From Phoronis australis (Eukaryota; Phoronida; Phoronidae), in NCBI GenBank assembly GCA_002633005.1, contig NMRA01000141.1, positions 169,858-233,857 on the forward strand: a stretch of DNA of 64,000 bases. Reading direction: 5' to 3'. The notes under the pieces are model-generated. The model was not told the DNA's origin, made no database searches, and saw only the letters and a list, made by a program, of their open reading frames with translations. Every line of letters begins with the position of its first letter. The stretch's first letter is position 1. This document shows positions 56,301 through 64,000 of this stretch, in pieces. The position numbers and the translations under genes are program-made.

Positions 56301-59131
56301 CCAAGTCGAGTATATTTACATACCGTTATTAACAATTTCAACCATCTGGGAGATTATCTTGATCAAATGGAGGTGGACTAGAGCATCGCATCACTGTAGT
56401 CATGATCCAATTTGTGATGGGCACCCTCTGTGATGTATCCAAGACATGCACGTATTATTCAGGTGATATTGTCCACAATGCCAGCTCATGCTACTGTCAC
56501 ACTTTTTTGATGCAAATAAATTTTCTCATGGTCAATGACAGCAGACTTATGAAAGATGGTTTCAGAAGCACATCCCGTTGACTACATACTACTGTAGTCA
56601 AAGACGTGCTTCTGAACATGTTAGTAACAATATGCAAATGCACTTTGACAATGAATTTTGCTAGCATTCAGTTATCAAGACCGGGAACTCCACTTGAGTT
56701 CAGCTGTCATGACGCTGAACTCCACGTCATTTTGTCTGACTACGTTGGCATGTACTGTACAGTAAGTAAATACGCACCAGCCTTCATTGCACTCGCAATG
56801 GGAGTCGAGAAATATCAGCACGTCACCTGTCGCAGCCCTGGCACCTGACAACCGAGCTCGTATCAATCCGTTACGCTCCGGTGTACGAACAATCTTGACA
56901 ACTCCATCTGGCCATGTAGTTTTAACGTACTCTGTCAATTTCGGGCCTAATTCCGCTAAAATAAGTGACGGAAACATTCAGTATGTACAACAATTTTTCA
57001 AAAACTAGTTATTGTTAAAAATCGTTTCAAAATTCCTCAATGATGTTTAACAACAGGTACGTTTATTGCAAACAAAACAAAATTCAATATGGAATTTTAA
57101 GTTTAAACGACTTTTACATTTCTGATTGTACACCATCAGCAAGATCGCCATTGTAGTGATTTATATTCTTAATGTTAGTGAAAACTAAGGAAAGAGGACA
57201 TTTGCGAAAAGTTACTAACCTCTGTCACTAAAGTCGTCCAAGAGAATGACCTCATGTAAAAACTGGGGCGGTGATCTGTTGACCACACTATGGACAGTTC
57301 GTAGTAGAGGAGACCAAGCCTCGTTGTGAAATATGATGACCACACTGGCTGATGGTAAAACAGCAGGATAGGTCAGAGTTTTGCATCTAAACAGATGAGT
57401 TCAAAATCAATGTAAAGACTGAGACCAGCAACAAAACAAACATGCACTGAAACATTGTCAAATGCTAGAACTGAAGTAAAGATCTGACATATGTACATTC
57501 GATCCACCTGAACTTAACTGTATTAGTTTCTCAAAAGATTAGGTACAGCCATGCCAGCACCAGGGCTCGACGCTTAGCGTAACGTCAACTTGCCAAACGC
57601 AACCTCGTAAAATCCCCAAGGAAAAGAGCATCACTATCAATCAACAGATCTGGCATTGGCAAAACAACAGGCCAACACTTAGTGTATGAAGTGAACTATC
57701 AAATCAGCATTGAAAGTTCTATGTTGGTGTTTAATACTAAGAGATCTAAAGAATTTCTATTTGAAACACAACTTTATGGCTGCAGCTACGTTGTTTAAAA
57801 TGTCACCTTGCTGTTGTAGTGACAACTGGTGGCTAAAATTTGATTTACAGGTCTGCTCACTTCCTTGTGTTTTAATGAGCAAAAAAGGTATGAACTATGT
57901 CTTTACTTATCAATACTACAATAGAAATTCCAATAGGTAATGTTCAAAATAGCCGCGCCATATTGAAATTCACTATCCCGTCAGGCGGCAATATTTGGTG
58001 GACAGGTGAGTAGTGCCACCTACAGATACCGTGTAATACGGACACGAGGTTTCAACCTACTGGCATTAACAGTGAATTTTGTTTGGCTGATTTTCAAAAC
58101 GTCCTGACAGATGCCGACACTTCAGACCACATGACCATAGCAAAATCTCTGGTGGCCAGGATGTCAATTAACCGGCAAGTTTCTTGTATAAACTCATGCC
58201 ATTTTCGCACTTCACTGATATACAATGGAAAAGTGAAAAAAGCTACAGAGTGTTCAAGTACCGAGTTATTACAACCCGCCACAAAAGCACCACAAACCAT
58301 GAGCAGCAATATCTGATGATTTTTAACACAAAACACAATGGAGTACAACTAATGATGAGATTGGTAGTATGGGTTAACCAATAAACGGTTGTAACTCAAA
58401 ACCAGCTAACCATATTGTCAGAAAGTGTTTGGCAGTTTTCCAATTTAACAGCTTTTCGACATATGGGTTGTTGTTTCTTTTTTGGTGTTTCTGATGTGAA
58501 ATTGGTGATTTTAAGCACTTTAAAGATGCTTAATTTCATATAATTTGCCAACAAAGTTGATGAAAATTACATCTTGAAATTCTGAGTCAGAGCACAGTGT
58601 CGTGCCATTGTGGATTTGCGGAACAAACATTATCATGAAAGCATTTTAAAAGGTACACATTTAAACACTGTTGGTCAACAAATTAAACATCAACGAGCAA
58701 AAAGTAGCAGTGAAAATAAGCCACCTAGTCTCTTAGTGGTAGAATGGTGAAAGTCTACGATGTGAGAACCTCTTGATACTGGTAGGGGGCACTTACTGTG
58801 AATGTCTGGTGTCGGGTAAAGTTCTATCCATAGCAATTTTATCACTTGCTATTATGTTGAAGGCTTCCTTCTTAAACAGTGCATCGGCCTGTTTCTGCTC
58901 CCCAACAGACAATATAACAGCTGCCCCGTTTTCTCCTGGCCCAGATTTCTTCCTGTTTCGTTGACTGTAACGTTCGAATCTGTACGGATGAATAGAAACA
59001 TCGTCTGCCCCGAGCCTCTCCTGACGTGGCTGCGTATTGTTGAAGAAGATGTAGTATGCAGCCACTAGAGAGAAAAATGGAAGCAGAAGTAAGAATTTTG
59101 TGACCCCGCGTCTCTTAAAACGACGCAGCAT
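34796..59131 (-). CDS. Polypeptide N-acetylgalactosaminyltransferase, 11 coding exons
   Basis: Adds GalNAc from UDP-GalNAc to Ser/Thr of secretory proteins, the first step of mucin-type O-glycosylation, in the Golgi. The joined exons give 565 residues, normal for the family. It is a type II membrane protein: basic start, then an anchor at about 13-30. The conserved entry LPDTRHSQC lies at 105-113. The GT-A domain follows with FHNEAW (131-136), LLDDFSD, the metal-binding DSH (D218, H220) in FLDSHCEC, and H352 in VGHIFR as third ligand. The Gal/GalNAc-T motif [11 protein letters not shown] begins at W324. A ricin-type lectin domain runs from about 437 to the end, with CLD at 450-452, 493-495 and 534-536 and QKW at 516-518 and 557-559. 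All ten introns are GT-AG and phases agree throughout. The human-type paralogue cannot be named safely. The last exon is present twice (see 33118-33249). Confidence 0.95.
34928..36876 (-). other. GALNT intron 10
   Basis: 1.95 kb, donor gtattt. Holds the gtggcggat MITE at 36165-36472 and nothing coding. Confidence 0.85.
36165..36472. mobile_element. gtggcggat MITE (copy 3)
   Basis: Begins agtggcggatttagggaggg and ends cctggattcgcccctg, an imperfect inverted end. The interior includes ggggggttcgggggctga. Lies in GALNT intron 10. Confidence 0.65.
36877..37011 (-). CDS. GALNT exon 10
   Basis: Residues 478-522, phase 0 at both ends; second lectin repeat (GCLDCSG to NQKWTHDK). Acceptor cttctctag, donor AAG|gtattt. 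Confidence 0.93.
38786..38850 (+). repeat. Possible tRNA-like SINE head
   Basis: ggcagtgtagttaagtgata resembles an A box and acaggttgaagtgac a weak B box about 40 bases on. No tail match was found. Weak. Confidence 0.25.
39275..39614. repeat. 68-bp tandem repeat, five units
   Basis: ctcacagtgtaatatctact starts units at 39275, 39343, 39411, 39479 and 39547, exactly 68 bp apart. Units are nearly identical (late units have gtaatgtttt and gtaatgtg variants), which suggests recent expansion. Confidence 0.95.
39750..40055. repeat. Monomer array with cactaggnggc boxes (left part)
   Basis: ggccactagatggcg at 39751, ttgccactagggggcac at 39896 and ctactaggaggcgcc at 40041 are spaced 143-145 bp. Between them lie shared blocks such as aacttcatataaatacac and gatcctgcagag. 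Continues on the other side of the LINE at 41312. Confidence 0.7.
40116..41120 (+). pseudogene. LINE ORF2 3' part: RNase H and C-terminal Cys/His motif
   Basis: One frame runs from 40116 to TAA-type stop 41120, broken only by TGA at 40710-40712. The first part is an RNase H domain: YTDGSK with the catalytic Asp, [14 protein letters not shown] with Glu, [11 protein letters not shown] with Asp, and [10 protein letters not shown] with the last Asp. After the stop comes SLLSQDRLG, then [19 protein letters not shown] and [19 protein letters not shown], the C-terminal Cys/His motif of RNase H-bearing LINEs (I/Jockey-like). The reverse transcriptase and 5' half are missing. It lies in GALNT intron 9, opposite in sense to GALNT. 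Confidence 0.85.
41121..41235 (+). mobile_element. LINE 3' UTR and tail
   Basis: Follows the ORF2 stop. It reads gtgcaatgggaacaacc, gaggcctgcacacgtctgat and gacatcagaccacctgcact, then a T-run. The same blocks end the two SINEs on the minus strand at 4183 and 47176. Confidence 0.75.
41300..41905. repeat. Monomer array with cactaggnggc boxes (right part)
   Basis: ggccactaggtggcg at 41311, ttgtcactagggggcac at 41455 and ttgccactaggggacac at 41712. Shared blocks include ccaaatttcatgaaaatcgg, tttgaagatacagagg, aacttcatatagatacat and gatcctgtagagcg. The LINE remnant splits the array. Confidence 0.7.
42874..42981 (-). CDS. GALNT exon 9
   Basis: Residues 442-477, phase 0 at both ends: [14 protein letters not shown] to GGMSANE, the first lectin repeat. 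Donor gtgagt. Confidence 0.95.
42982..43346 (-). other. GALNT intron 8
   Basis: 365 bp, GT-AG, no feature. Confidence 0.9.
43347..43481 (-). CDS. GALNT exon 8
   Basis: Residues 397-441: [34 protein letters not shown] and [11 protein letters not shown], the stretch joining the catalytic and lectin domains. Confidence 0.95.
43482..44530 (-). other. GALNT intron 7
   Basis: 1.05 kb, GT-AG, no feature recognised. Confidence 0.9.
44531..44628 (-). CDS. GALNT exon 7
   Basis: Residues 364-396: [20 protein letters not shown] followed by [13 protein letters not shown], the conserved end of the catalytic domain. Acceptor gctgcag, donor gtgagt. Confidence 0.95.
44629..46979 (-). other. GALNT intron 6
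   Basis: 2.35 kb, donor gtacgt, no feature recognised. Open frames at 46.1-46.9 kb on both strands lack domains. Confidence 0.85.
46980..47067 (-). CDS. GALNT exon 6
   Basis: Residues 335-364: [20 protein letters not shown] and RASHPYTFP, carrying the metal-ligand His352. Confidence 0.95.
47068..47581 (-). other. GALNT intron 5
   Basis: 514 bp, nearly half of it SINE copy 2. Confidence 0.9.
47176..47405 (-). mobile_element. tRNA-derived SINE (copy 2), in GALNT intron 5
   Basis: Minus-strand head with ggtcgtgggtttgagtccc as B box (47339-47357) and an A-box-like gtctggttgataag. Body and tail match copy 1 at 4183-4415, ending gaccgcctgcaattg. An A/T-rich run (tttttttttg) follows the tail at about 47165-47175. 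Confidence 0.75.
47582..47699 (-). CDS. GALNT exon 5
   Basis: Residues 295(part)-334: [39 protein letters not shown], the Gal/GalNAc-T motif. Acceptor tgtttcag, donor gtgagt. Confidence 0.95.
47844..47943. repeat. 24-bp tandem repeat, four units
   Basis: aacaggaaaacatgttcaca repeats exactly at 47844, 47868, 47892 and 47916. The units are identical. Because 24 is a multiple of three, they stay open in several frames and mimic coding sequence. Confidence 0.95.
49433..49530. repeat. Two-unit direct repeat of about 50 bp
   Basis: acttatcacaataaaactg occurs at 49436 and 49484, each followed by ctcttact and gagaagt. Confidence 0.75.
50918..51121 (-). CDS. GALNT exon 4
   Basis: Residues 227(part)-295(part): [32 protein letters not shown] to [16 protein letters not shown] and SPVDPVR. 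Acceptor tgtcaacag, donor CAG|gttagc. Confidence 0.95.
52073..52359. mobile_element. Foldback MITE with arms of about 92 bp
   Basis: The left arm 52073-52164 and right arm 52269-52359 are inverse copies (for example gctcctatcagcagccatct against agacggctgctgataggagc). A spacer of about 104 bp lies between. Confidence 0.8.
53695..53955. repeat. 37-bp minisatellite, about seven units
   Basis: tttcttattttgtatgtagg and tgcacaggga recur at 37-bp spacing (for example tttgta at 53695 and 53732, ttcgta at 53769, tttgca at 53806). Units differ by several bases. Confidence 0.9.
54184..54270 (-). mobile_element. Relic of the SINE/LINE tail
   Basis: On the minus strand it reads acacgcctgatgtactgcaa and ggcatcaggccacctgc, matching the end of the LINE 3' UTR at 41170-41228. 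Confidence 0.5.
54284..54849. repeat. 566-bp tandem duplication, copy 1 (probably assembly)
   Basis: Starts atcatcggtttcctcatgag and ends acgggaattggggat. Copy 2 (54851-55416) has the same length with about six visible base changes. Confidence 0.9.
54850..54850. other. Single N at a duplication junction
   Basis: Lies exactly between the two 566-bp copies. Confidence 0.95.
54851..55416. repeat. 566-bp tandem duplication, copy 2
   Basis: Second copy; unique sequence (agttaggcctat) resumes after it. Confidence 0.9.
56015..56074. repeat. 15-bp perfect inverted repeat
   Basis: tgaataatgttaagt at 56015-56029 pairs with acttaacattattca at 56060-56074 around a 30-base loop. Confidence 0.9.
56778..56955 (-). 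CDS. GALNT exon 3
   Basis: Residues 168(part)-227(part): [38 protein letters not shown] and [11 protein letters not shown], with the metal-binding DSH. Acceptor ttattttag, donor gtgcgt. Confidence 0.97.
56956..57219 (-). other. GALNT intron 2
   Basis: 264 bp, donor gttagt, no feature. Confidence 0.9.
57220..57386 (-). CDS. GALNT exon 2
   Basis: Residues 112(part)-168(part): [40 protein letters not shown] and [11 protein letters not shown], the UDP-sugar binding start of the GT-A fold. Acceptor tctgtttag. Confidence 0.97.
57387..58796 (-). other. GALNT intron 1
   Basis: 1.4 kb, donor gtaagt. Holds a THAP relic at 58055-58300. Confidence 0.9.
58055..58300 (-). pseudogene. Frameshifted THAP-domain relic in GALNT intron 1
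   Basis: From ATG 58300 the frame reads [39 protein letters not shown]. The closing C-x2-H appears one frame off as [15 protein letters not shown]. The layout Cys pair, FTFP, KW, CRH and F is that of a THAP domain. One frameshift separates the halves. Confidence 0.5.
58797..59131 (-). CDS. GALNT exon 1
   Basis: Residues 1-112(part): ATG at 59131, the basic MLRRFKRR start, membrane anchor [18 protein letters not shown], a stem of about 65 residues, [13 protein letters not shown] and LPDTRHSQ. Donor gtaagt. Confidence 0.95.
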
Positions 59132-59329
59132 CGTTACCGTTCAGTAATCGATAAAGCCTTTACAATAAAAAATAAATTAACTGGGAAGCATTTCTGTAGT
59201 GCCCGGTAACACCTGTTGAAATTCTCTCACCGGATGTTGCTGTGTACGCTCTGCCCTCTTGCGGTAATAATGTGTATATACATTAGCCTCAAAATGACGG
59301 TATGTTGCACCAATTCTTAGGACTAAATC

Positions 59330-60000
59330 ATTGCAAAAATGATAAACCTTTATTCGAAAACACTTTCTATGATACTATTAATCAGTATAGTTCGGTAGTA
59401 GCCCTTCGTCAACACAAGATTCGTTGAAAACACTTTTTGCTTGAATTAGCTTGATGCTGAGTCGCTCGTCGAAACAATCTCCTTTCTTCATGTGTGCAGC
59501 TACGAGTAGGAAAACATCGAGAGACATAACAAACAAACAAATTAAAAAACTTGCTATATTTCGAAACTAAAAAAGGAATTGAAAACAAGAACCATTATTC
59601 CAAACAATAACAAAACAATGTGTTTTGCTTCACTGAATGGCAGCAACAACGCCTGTGAAAATAATTAAAATCTGTCTTTCTAGCTGCATGACGCCAAGGC
59701 AGCGGCCAATCACTGTGCACAAATACTATAAAAACGTAAACTAATTATATATTGCAGCAATTTAGGTCTAGATTATTGAAAAATCATGAACTTTGACTCG
59801 AAAAGCGATTAATTTTCATATATTAATCAGTATACTTCGGTAACACAAACTTTGTTGAAAACACGACTAAACTTTTTGTTTGAAAGCTTGATACGGAGTC
59901 GCTCGTAGTGTCGAGACAATCTCCTTTCTTCATGTGTGCAGCTATATAGCAAAACACCGAGAGACATACTACAAACAACCAAATTAAAACACTATATTAT
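59330..60000. repeat. Direct repeat, two copies of about 220 bp
   Basis: 59330-59560 and 59775-60000 share attaatcagtat, ttcggta, gagtcgctcg and caatctcctttcttcatgtg, then gtgcagcta and cgagagacat, in the same order and sense. About 215 unrelated bases separate them. Confidence 0.8.
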
Positions 60001-60180
60001 ATCAAGGATCGCGTCAAATTTAATTCCAAACGGACACTTTTTGAAACTACTTTCATAGCGGACTCGCGAAATGTCGTCGATTTTCACAACTTGTTAGGGC
60101 AGATCTGGGTGACTGGAGCCGACCTCTCGGACAAGACGGTCTCGCCACCTGTTGAGTGAGTACGACCGATTCAGCTGAAC

Positions 60181-60238
60181 CATGAACAAACTAGTGGTGA
60201 TAGGCCTGCTGTTTTTTCTCAGAAGCTGTGAATCATTT
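60181..60238 (+). CDS. Possible signal-peptide exon
   Basis: ATG at 60181 opens MNKLVVIGLLFFLRSCESF, a good signal peptide, and then meets gtcagt, a weak donor. Unspliced it stops five codons later. No downstream exon was found, so it may be chance. Confidence 0.2.
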
Positions 60239-60842
60239 AAGTCAGTTTCACCATAGTTCATAAACAACTACGGCCTATGGTTTGACGTGACTAGTTGTCA
60301 GTTATCCATTTTTGAAAAGCCTTTTTTGAATATTCAACTTTTCAATTGTTCGATGAAACTAGGAACCAGTGATTTTCCCAGGCAAGACCGCAACGAAGTC
60401 CCAAGACCATTTATAGGATTAGCCACACCGTTATGCCTTGTTGTTTGCAGCGTTGCTATTCCTCCTCTTACTGGTTCCTAGGTTGAACATAAAATTAACT
60501 GAATTTTCCAACCATATAGCACCATAGCCATAGGCTCATAACACTGCTTAGGACTATACAATACAGAATAACAAGTAACATTTTCATATAAAACAATAAC
60601 AGCTACCAATTTTAGAAAATGTGGGGTCACGTGATAATTGCTTCCGTTGGAGCCACCTAAACAGAGTCAGTCCTAGCAAAACTGATAAATCTACATTTTA
60701 GGTTCGGTTGAAATTCTTTTTGGAGACGTCCGTTTTCAGTGTTATGTTAATTTCCAGGTTACACCCGCGTAAAGTAAGCGTTCATTATGATTTTGAGTGT
60801 CTCGAATTTTAACATTTTTACTTTTACACAAGTTGTACTACG

Positions 60843-61060
60843 TGAAACAGTCCCGACAGAGACTCGCACTACACGTTCCATAAATCTTTAGCCTATTTCT
60901 CAACTGATTGTCCTTTCTTCACGTTATGTTCGTTACTACATCAAGCGTTTTAGCTTTGTAAGTACGGAAAGAAAATTATACGTCTTTTACTGAAATAAAT
61001 AGGGATCTTTGAATCAACGCCCCTATTGTAAGGACTTAGTCCCCCATTTATGTTTGGTAA
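60843..61060. mobile_element. Decayed relative of the 11647 MITE
   Basis: gtgaaacagtcccgacagag, ctcaactgattgtcctttct, and aaataaatagggatctttga parallel the 11647-12082 element in order. The right inverted end is not clear. Confidence 0.4.
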
Positions 61061-61448
61061 AATAAGGGCTTGAGTGTTCAGACACAATTATTAAATAACG
61101 TAATAACCAAAAGACGATCTCAAAATCATGATACTGATTAAACAACTTCAAATATGCGCTGAAATTTTACCGTACTACTAGCTGTGGTGACTCCTCGTTC
61201 CTAGGATTACACTTTAGCCGTTTTTGACGGCAAGTTTGTCATGAGCAAGTGTCAAAAACCAAGAGATTATAGCCTCAGTATCTTCAATAGTTGCTTGCAC
61301 GTGCTGTCCGGTGCCATATGACCAGTAGCCATTTTCGTCTCAAATGGAGGGAATTTTCATGCCCCAATTTTAAATATATTTCGTAAATTCCAGACCAGTT
61401 TCAGCCCCCCCCCCCCACAAGCGATCCGCAAACAATGAAAACACAATA

Positions 61449-61454
61449 CGTTTT
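61449..61454 (-). promoter_or_regulatory. Possible poly(A) signal of H1
   Basis: On the minus strand attaaa lies about 106 bases after the H1 stop. With the intron, it suggests a polyadenylated histone mRNA. I saw no histone stem-loop between the stop and this site. Confidence 0.35.
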
Positions 61455-61559
61455 CGTTAAGGTGATGTTTAATTAGTAAATAACTAATATACAATGAATG
61501 ATTAAATGAAATGGTAGAATGGATATTTACAATGAAGAAATTCCACTAAGTCCAGCAGT

Positions 61560-61810
61560 TTACTTCTTTGCAGGTTTCTTAGCGGCTTTTTTGGCAGCTG
61601 GCTTCTTAGCGGCTTTCTTGGCAGCTGGCTTCTTAGCGGCTTTCTTGGCAGCTGGCTTCTTAGCGGCTGCCTTTTTGGCGGGCTTCTTGGCAGCTGGTTT
61701 CTTCGCCTTCTTTGCCGCTGGTTTCTTGGCAGCTGGCTTCTTGACCTTCTTTGCTGCTGGTTTCTTAGCAGGCTTCTTTGCTGGCTTCTTCTTTGGCTCG
61801 GCCTTCTTGG
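61560..61810 (-). CDS. H1 exon 2
   Basis: Basic tail, residues 87-169, from KKAEPKKKPAKKPAKKPA to the TAA at 61560-61562. The DNA is itself repetitive (ttcttggcagctggcttctt), so copy number may vary. Confidence 0.93.
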
Positions 61811-62288
61811 CTGTCAACAATGGAAAAGAGCTGATTAAAAACTGTCCAGTAATGAATATAGACAAACCGTTACAGACAGCATATTGTAGCAGCTAGAGCC
61901 CTGTGCTGGTTAAATTTAGAAAGCAAATTTGTCGATGACCCTGCAAGAACATGTCTAGCGTATTTCAGTTCGCAGCAGTAAACTAGAACTTTTACTTTCA
62001 AACCGTAGATAACTAAAAACAAGACTTACCAGCTTTGAACGATCCGCTAGCTCCGACACCCTTGGTGTGGATCAAAGCACCACTGGCAACTGCTCTCTTC
62101 AAAGCCATCTTCAGGTGAACGGCGGCATTATCTCCAACCTTGTAGTTGTTTTGGACGTACTTGAGGATCGCCTGACGGGATGACCCGCTGCGCTCCTTTA
62201 GAGCGTTTACAGCGGCCAAGATCATTTCCTGGTACTTGGGGTGTTCAGCTGGCTTCTTGGCAGCGGCTTTCTTAGGTGCGGCAGACAT
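61560..62288 (-). CDS. Linker histone H1, two exons
   Basis: Binds the nucleosome dyad and linker DNA to compact chromatin in the nucleus. Exon 1 (62030-62288) and exon 2 (61560-61810) join in phase 1 (GCT|G to CC) to give 169 residues. After a short AK-rich start (MSAAPKKAAAKKPAEHPKY), the winged-helix globular domain spans about 16-86, with SSRQAILKYVQNNYKVG and the closing GVGASGSFKA. The tail is almost only Ala, Lys and Pro, built from KKPAAKK-type repeats. Donor gtaagt, acceptor gttgacag. An intron exactly at the end of the globular domain is unlike the intronless, replication-dependent H1 genes of many animals and fits a replacement-type or ancestral gene. Length and domain order are normal for an invertebrate H1. 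Confidence 0.96.
61811..62029 (-). other. H1 intron
   Basis: 219 bp, gtaagt to cag. Confidence 0.92.
62030..62288 (-). CDS. H1 exon 1
   Basis: Residues 1-87(part): N-terminal tail and the complete winged-helix domain. The ATG at 62288 lies in cataATGtctg context. Confidence 0.95.
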
Positions 62289-62426
62289 TATGAGAAACTT
62301 TTGGCTTGTTCGTTAGACAACCGAAATACAATTGAATGACAAAGACAGAATAAAGATGCTAGCGACACTCCTCGTATTTAATGACACAAACGCCGACCAA
62401 AAAGAAAGCACTAGTACGTAGTGACC

Positions 62427-62433
62427 TTAAATA
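62427..62433 (-). promoter_or_regulatory. TATA-like box of H1
   Basis: tatttaa on the minus strand, about 140 bases before the H1 ATG. Confidence 0.4.
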
Positions 62434-62460
62434 CGAAAATGGCCTCCGATTCCGGCTACG

Positions 62461-62467
62461 TGTGTTT
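62461..62467 (-). promoter_or_regulatory. AAACACA (H1-type AC box)
   Basis: aaacaca on the minus strand, 28 bases above the TATA-like box. AAACACA is the known H1-specific promoter element; its usual place is about 100 bases before transcription start, so this one is rather close. Confidence 0.4.
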
Positions 62468-63559
62468 GTTGCGTTTTTAAAACGTTGATATTTCGATAAA
62501 TAAATCACGTTTATACTGAATATGATCTCACAAACTGCAAGTGTGGTAAACTGACTACCAAACACACGTAATGAAAACAATATGCCACCCGTTATCATGC
62601 TACAATTATATGTTAAATTTACCATTATGTGTTTTTACAAGTAAAATCTTTCTTAAACAGCTAATTGATACAAATTGGCAACATGAAACCTTCACATTTT
62701 GCTCAAAGCTAAAAAGTAATATTATATGAGAGTTTAAAAAACGTTTTCAAATTCGAGTAGCTTTGCTATTAACGTGATTATTTGGACTGGAAATTGACAT
62801 ACTAACACGCTCGGGAGAATCAAATTTCAATGGCCGCCTTTTTCAAGGATTGTTGCCGAGTTCTGAATTAACTGCGACCAAAGTTTGATAGAATGGCAAT
62901 TTTGCAAATTTACACCCATGAAGGCGGACGCAGTTTATTCTTTTACGGAACATGATGAAATACACATTTAAGATTAAATTGATTATCATTGAGCTCTGTT
63001 ATTATTTATAACTCAGACTCAGCTTTGTCGCCGGGAACCCGGGCCCGGGGTGCGGGCAGTCGATCGGCGTTATGTCACTCAGACATGAAAACACCACTCT
63101 TCGGACAGTAACAAGTGACTTCCCGGAATCAGTGAACTGCATGGAAGGAGAACGTATAAATAATAAGTATAAAAAATTCAATAAAAGCGTTGATTAGTAT
63201 CATAATATCGCAGACGTTATGACATAGCCGGGCCTTTTTGCACCCGGCGTCTAGCTCGGGCGCACTGACCAGCCGCGGGCTAAAACATTGTCAATGTATG
63301 AGTCCATTTTATCTGATGACAATCAAGTTCGTAAATTTAAAATCAAAATTTTACTCAGTATGACTTAATGAGTTGCTTCTTTCGTAAGTACATGTTTGAC
63401 TCCGTTGACCTCCGGTCCCGGCGATGTGCAGCTCAATAGTTGAAACCTGACTTTTTGTCCTTACTTTAGTTTTAAAAAATGATACCGGAGTATAATCATG
63501 ACATCTGTGCAGGGAATTTTTCGATTTTTCATTTGTTGCTTCTGCAACAAACTCTAGTA
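62468..63559. other. Gene-free stretch upstream of H1
   Basis: No exon or repeat recognised. Confidence 0.35.
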
Positions 63560-64000
63560 CAGTGGCGGATCTAGGATATCATTAAAAGGGGGCCCAACAT
63601 TTTGTCTGTAAACATTAGCGCAAAGCACGATTATAGCACAGAATTGGGGGAGGTCGGGAGGGTTTTTCCTCTAAAAATCAAGCATTTTCCTTGATTCCTG
63701 AAGTATTATCCAAGATTGAAAAAAGACGGAGAACGTGTCAAACTGGAAAAATGCCACAGACTAGAATTCACTACCTGGCGGTTAGATCGAGCTTTGCCAC
63801 TGCACGCACCGCGATTTACTCCTAATTTTGATGCTAAGAGACCTACTTGTTAATTTATGGTCCACAGAGTTTGCACGCGAAACCTACTTCTTTTTGTAAT
63901 ATTTTCCTGGGCGGGGCAAACCCCCAAACTCCCGACCTCCCCCCATCGGTGTTATGCGCATCTAATCGTGCTTTGCGCAAATGTTTTCAGACGAAATGTT
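63560..64000. mobile_element. gtggcggatctagg element (copy 2), runs to the window edge
   Basis: Matches copy 1 (22945-23330) through aacattttgtctgtaaacat, the decayed tRNA-like part at 63760-63815, and acctacttctttttgtaa. It then continues to the inverse of its own left part (gcgcaaatgttttcagacga at 63975). The element is therefore flanked by long inverted ends; its right edge is outside the window. Confidence 0.65.

Larger units (their letters stand above)
51122..56777 (-). other. GALNT intron 3
   Basis: 5.7 kb. Holds a foldback at 52073-52359, a 37-bp array at 53.7 kb, a tail relic at 54184, a 566-bp duplication with an N, and a hairpin at 56015. No exon of the gene is missing, since phases 3 to 4 match. 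Confidence 0.85.
59132..61518. other. Intergenic stretch between GALNT and H1
   Basis: Holds the GALNT promoter side, a direct repeat (59330/59775), a possible signal-peptide exon at 60181 and a decayed MITE at 60843. No other gene was recognised. Confidence 0.4.

Noticed and set aside
61519-61896. Plus-strand frame of Ala/Phe/Leu repeats that looks like membrane segments
   Set aside because: It is the complement of the Lys/Ala/Pro tail of H1.
1-64000. CRISPR arrays, bacterial operons, rRNA genes
   Set aside because: None seen; tandem arrays here have no spacer structure and the gene architecture is that of an animal.

Overview
The window is a piece of animal nuclear genome. It is AT-rich, has genes split by GT-AG introns, and is crowded with short mobile elements. 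The linker histone with a split coding region, the intronless class A GPCR and the repeat make-up point to a non-bilaterian or marine invertebrate. A cnidarian is my best guess, but that is an inference and not proven by anything here. Nothing bacterial or viral was seen.

Four genes can be supported. (1) An intronless rhodopsin-class GPCR lies on + at 714-1787. (2) A secreted proline-rich repeat protein lies on - at about 12.2-14.2 kb; its signal-peptide exon is clear and its 3' end is uncertain. (3) A complete polypeptide N-acetylgalactosaminyltransferase (GALNT) lies on - from 59131 to 34796. I rebuilt it as 11 coding exons, all GT-AG and all phase-consistent, giving 565 residues. (4) A two-exon linker histone H1 lies on - at 61560-62288. 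GALNT and the proline-rich protein both belong to the secretory pathway, and proline/threonine-rich repeats are typical O-glycosylation substrates of GALNTs, but nothing in the sequence links the two.

Mobile DNA fills the rest. 2-13 kb holds a foldback element, a tRNA-derived SINE, a THAP-domain ORF, a probable LTR and several TIR elements. 16.9-30.3 kb holds nested MITE and tRNA-like composites, two larger TIR elements (one carrying a THAP domain) and a second copy of a 0.5-kb MITE. The GALNT introns hold a LINE remnant (RNase H plus a C-terminal Cys/His motif), a second SINE, tandem arrays, foldbacks and a THAP relic. The SINE tails match the 3' end of the LINE, which suggests the LINE mobilised the SINE. 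Four THAP-domain sequences lie in four places.

Two near-identical tandem duplications (31938-35312 and 54284-55416) each have a single N exactly at the junction. They look like two haplotypes joined head to tail by the assembler. The first one duplicates the last coding exon of GALNT.
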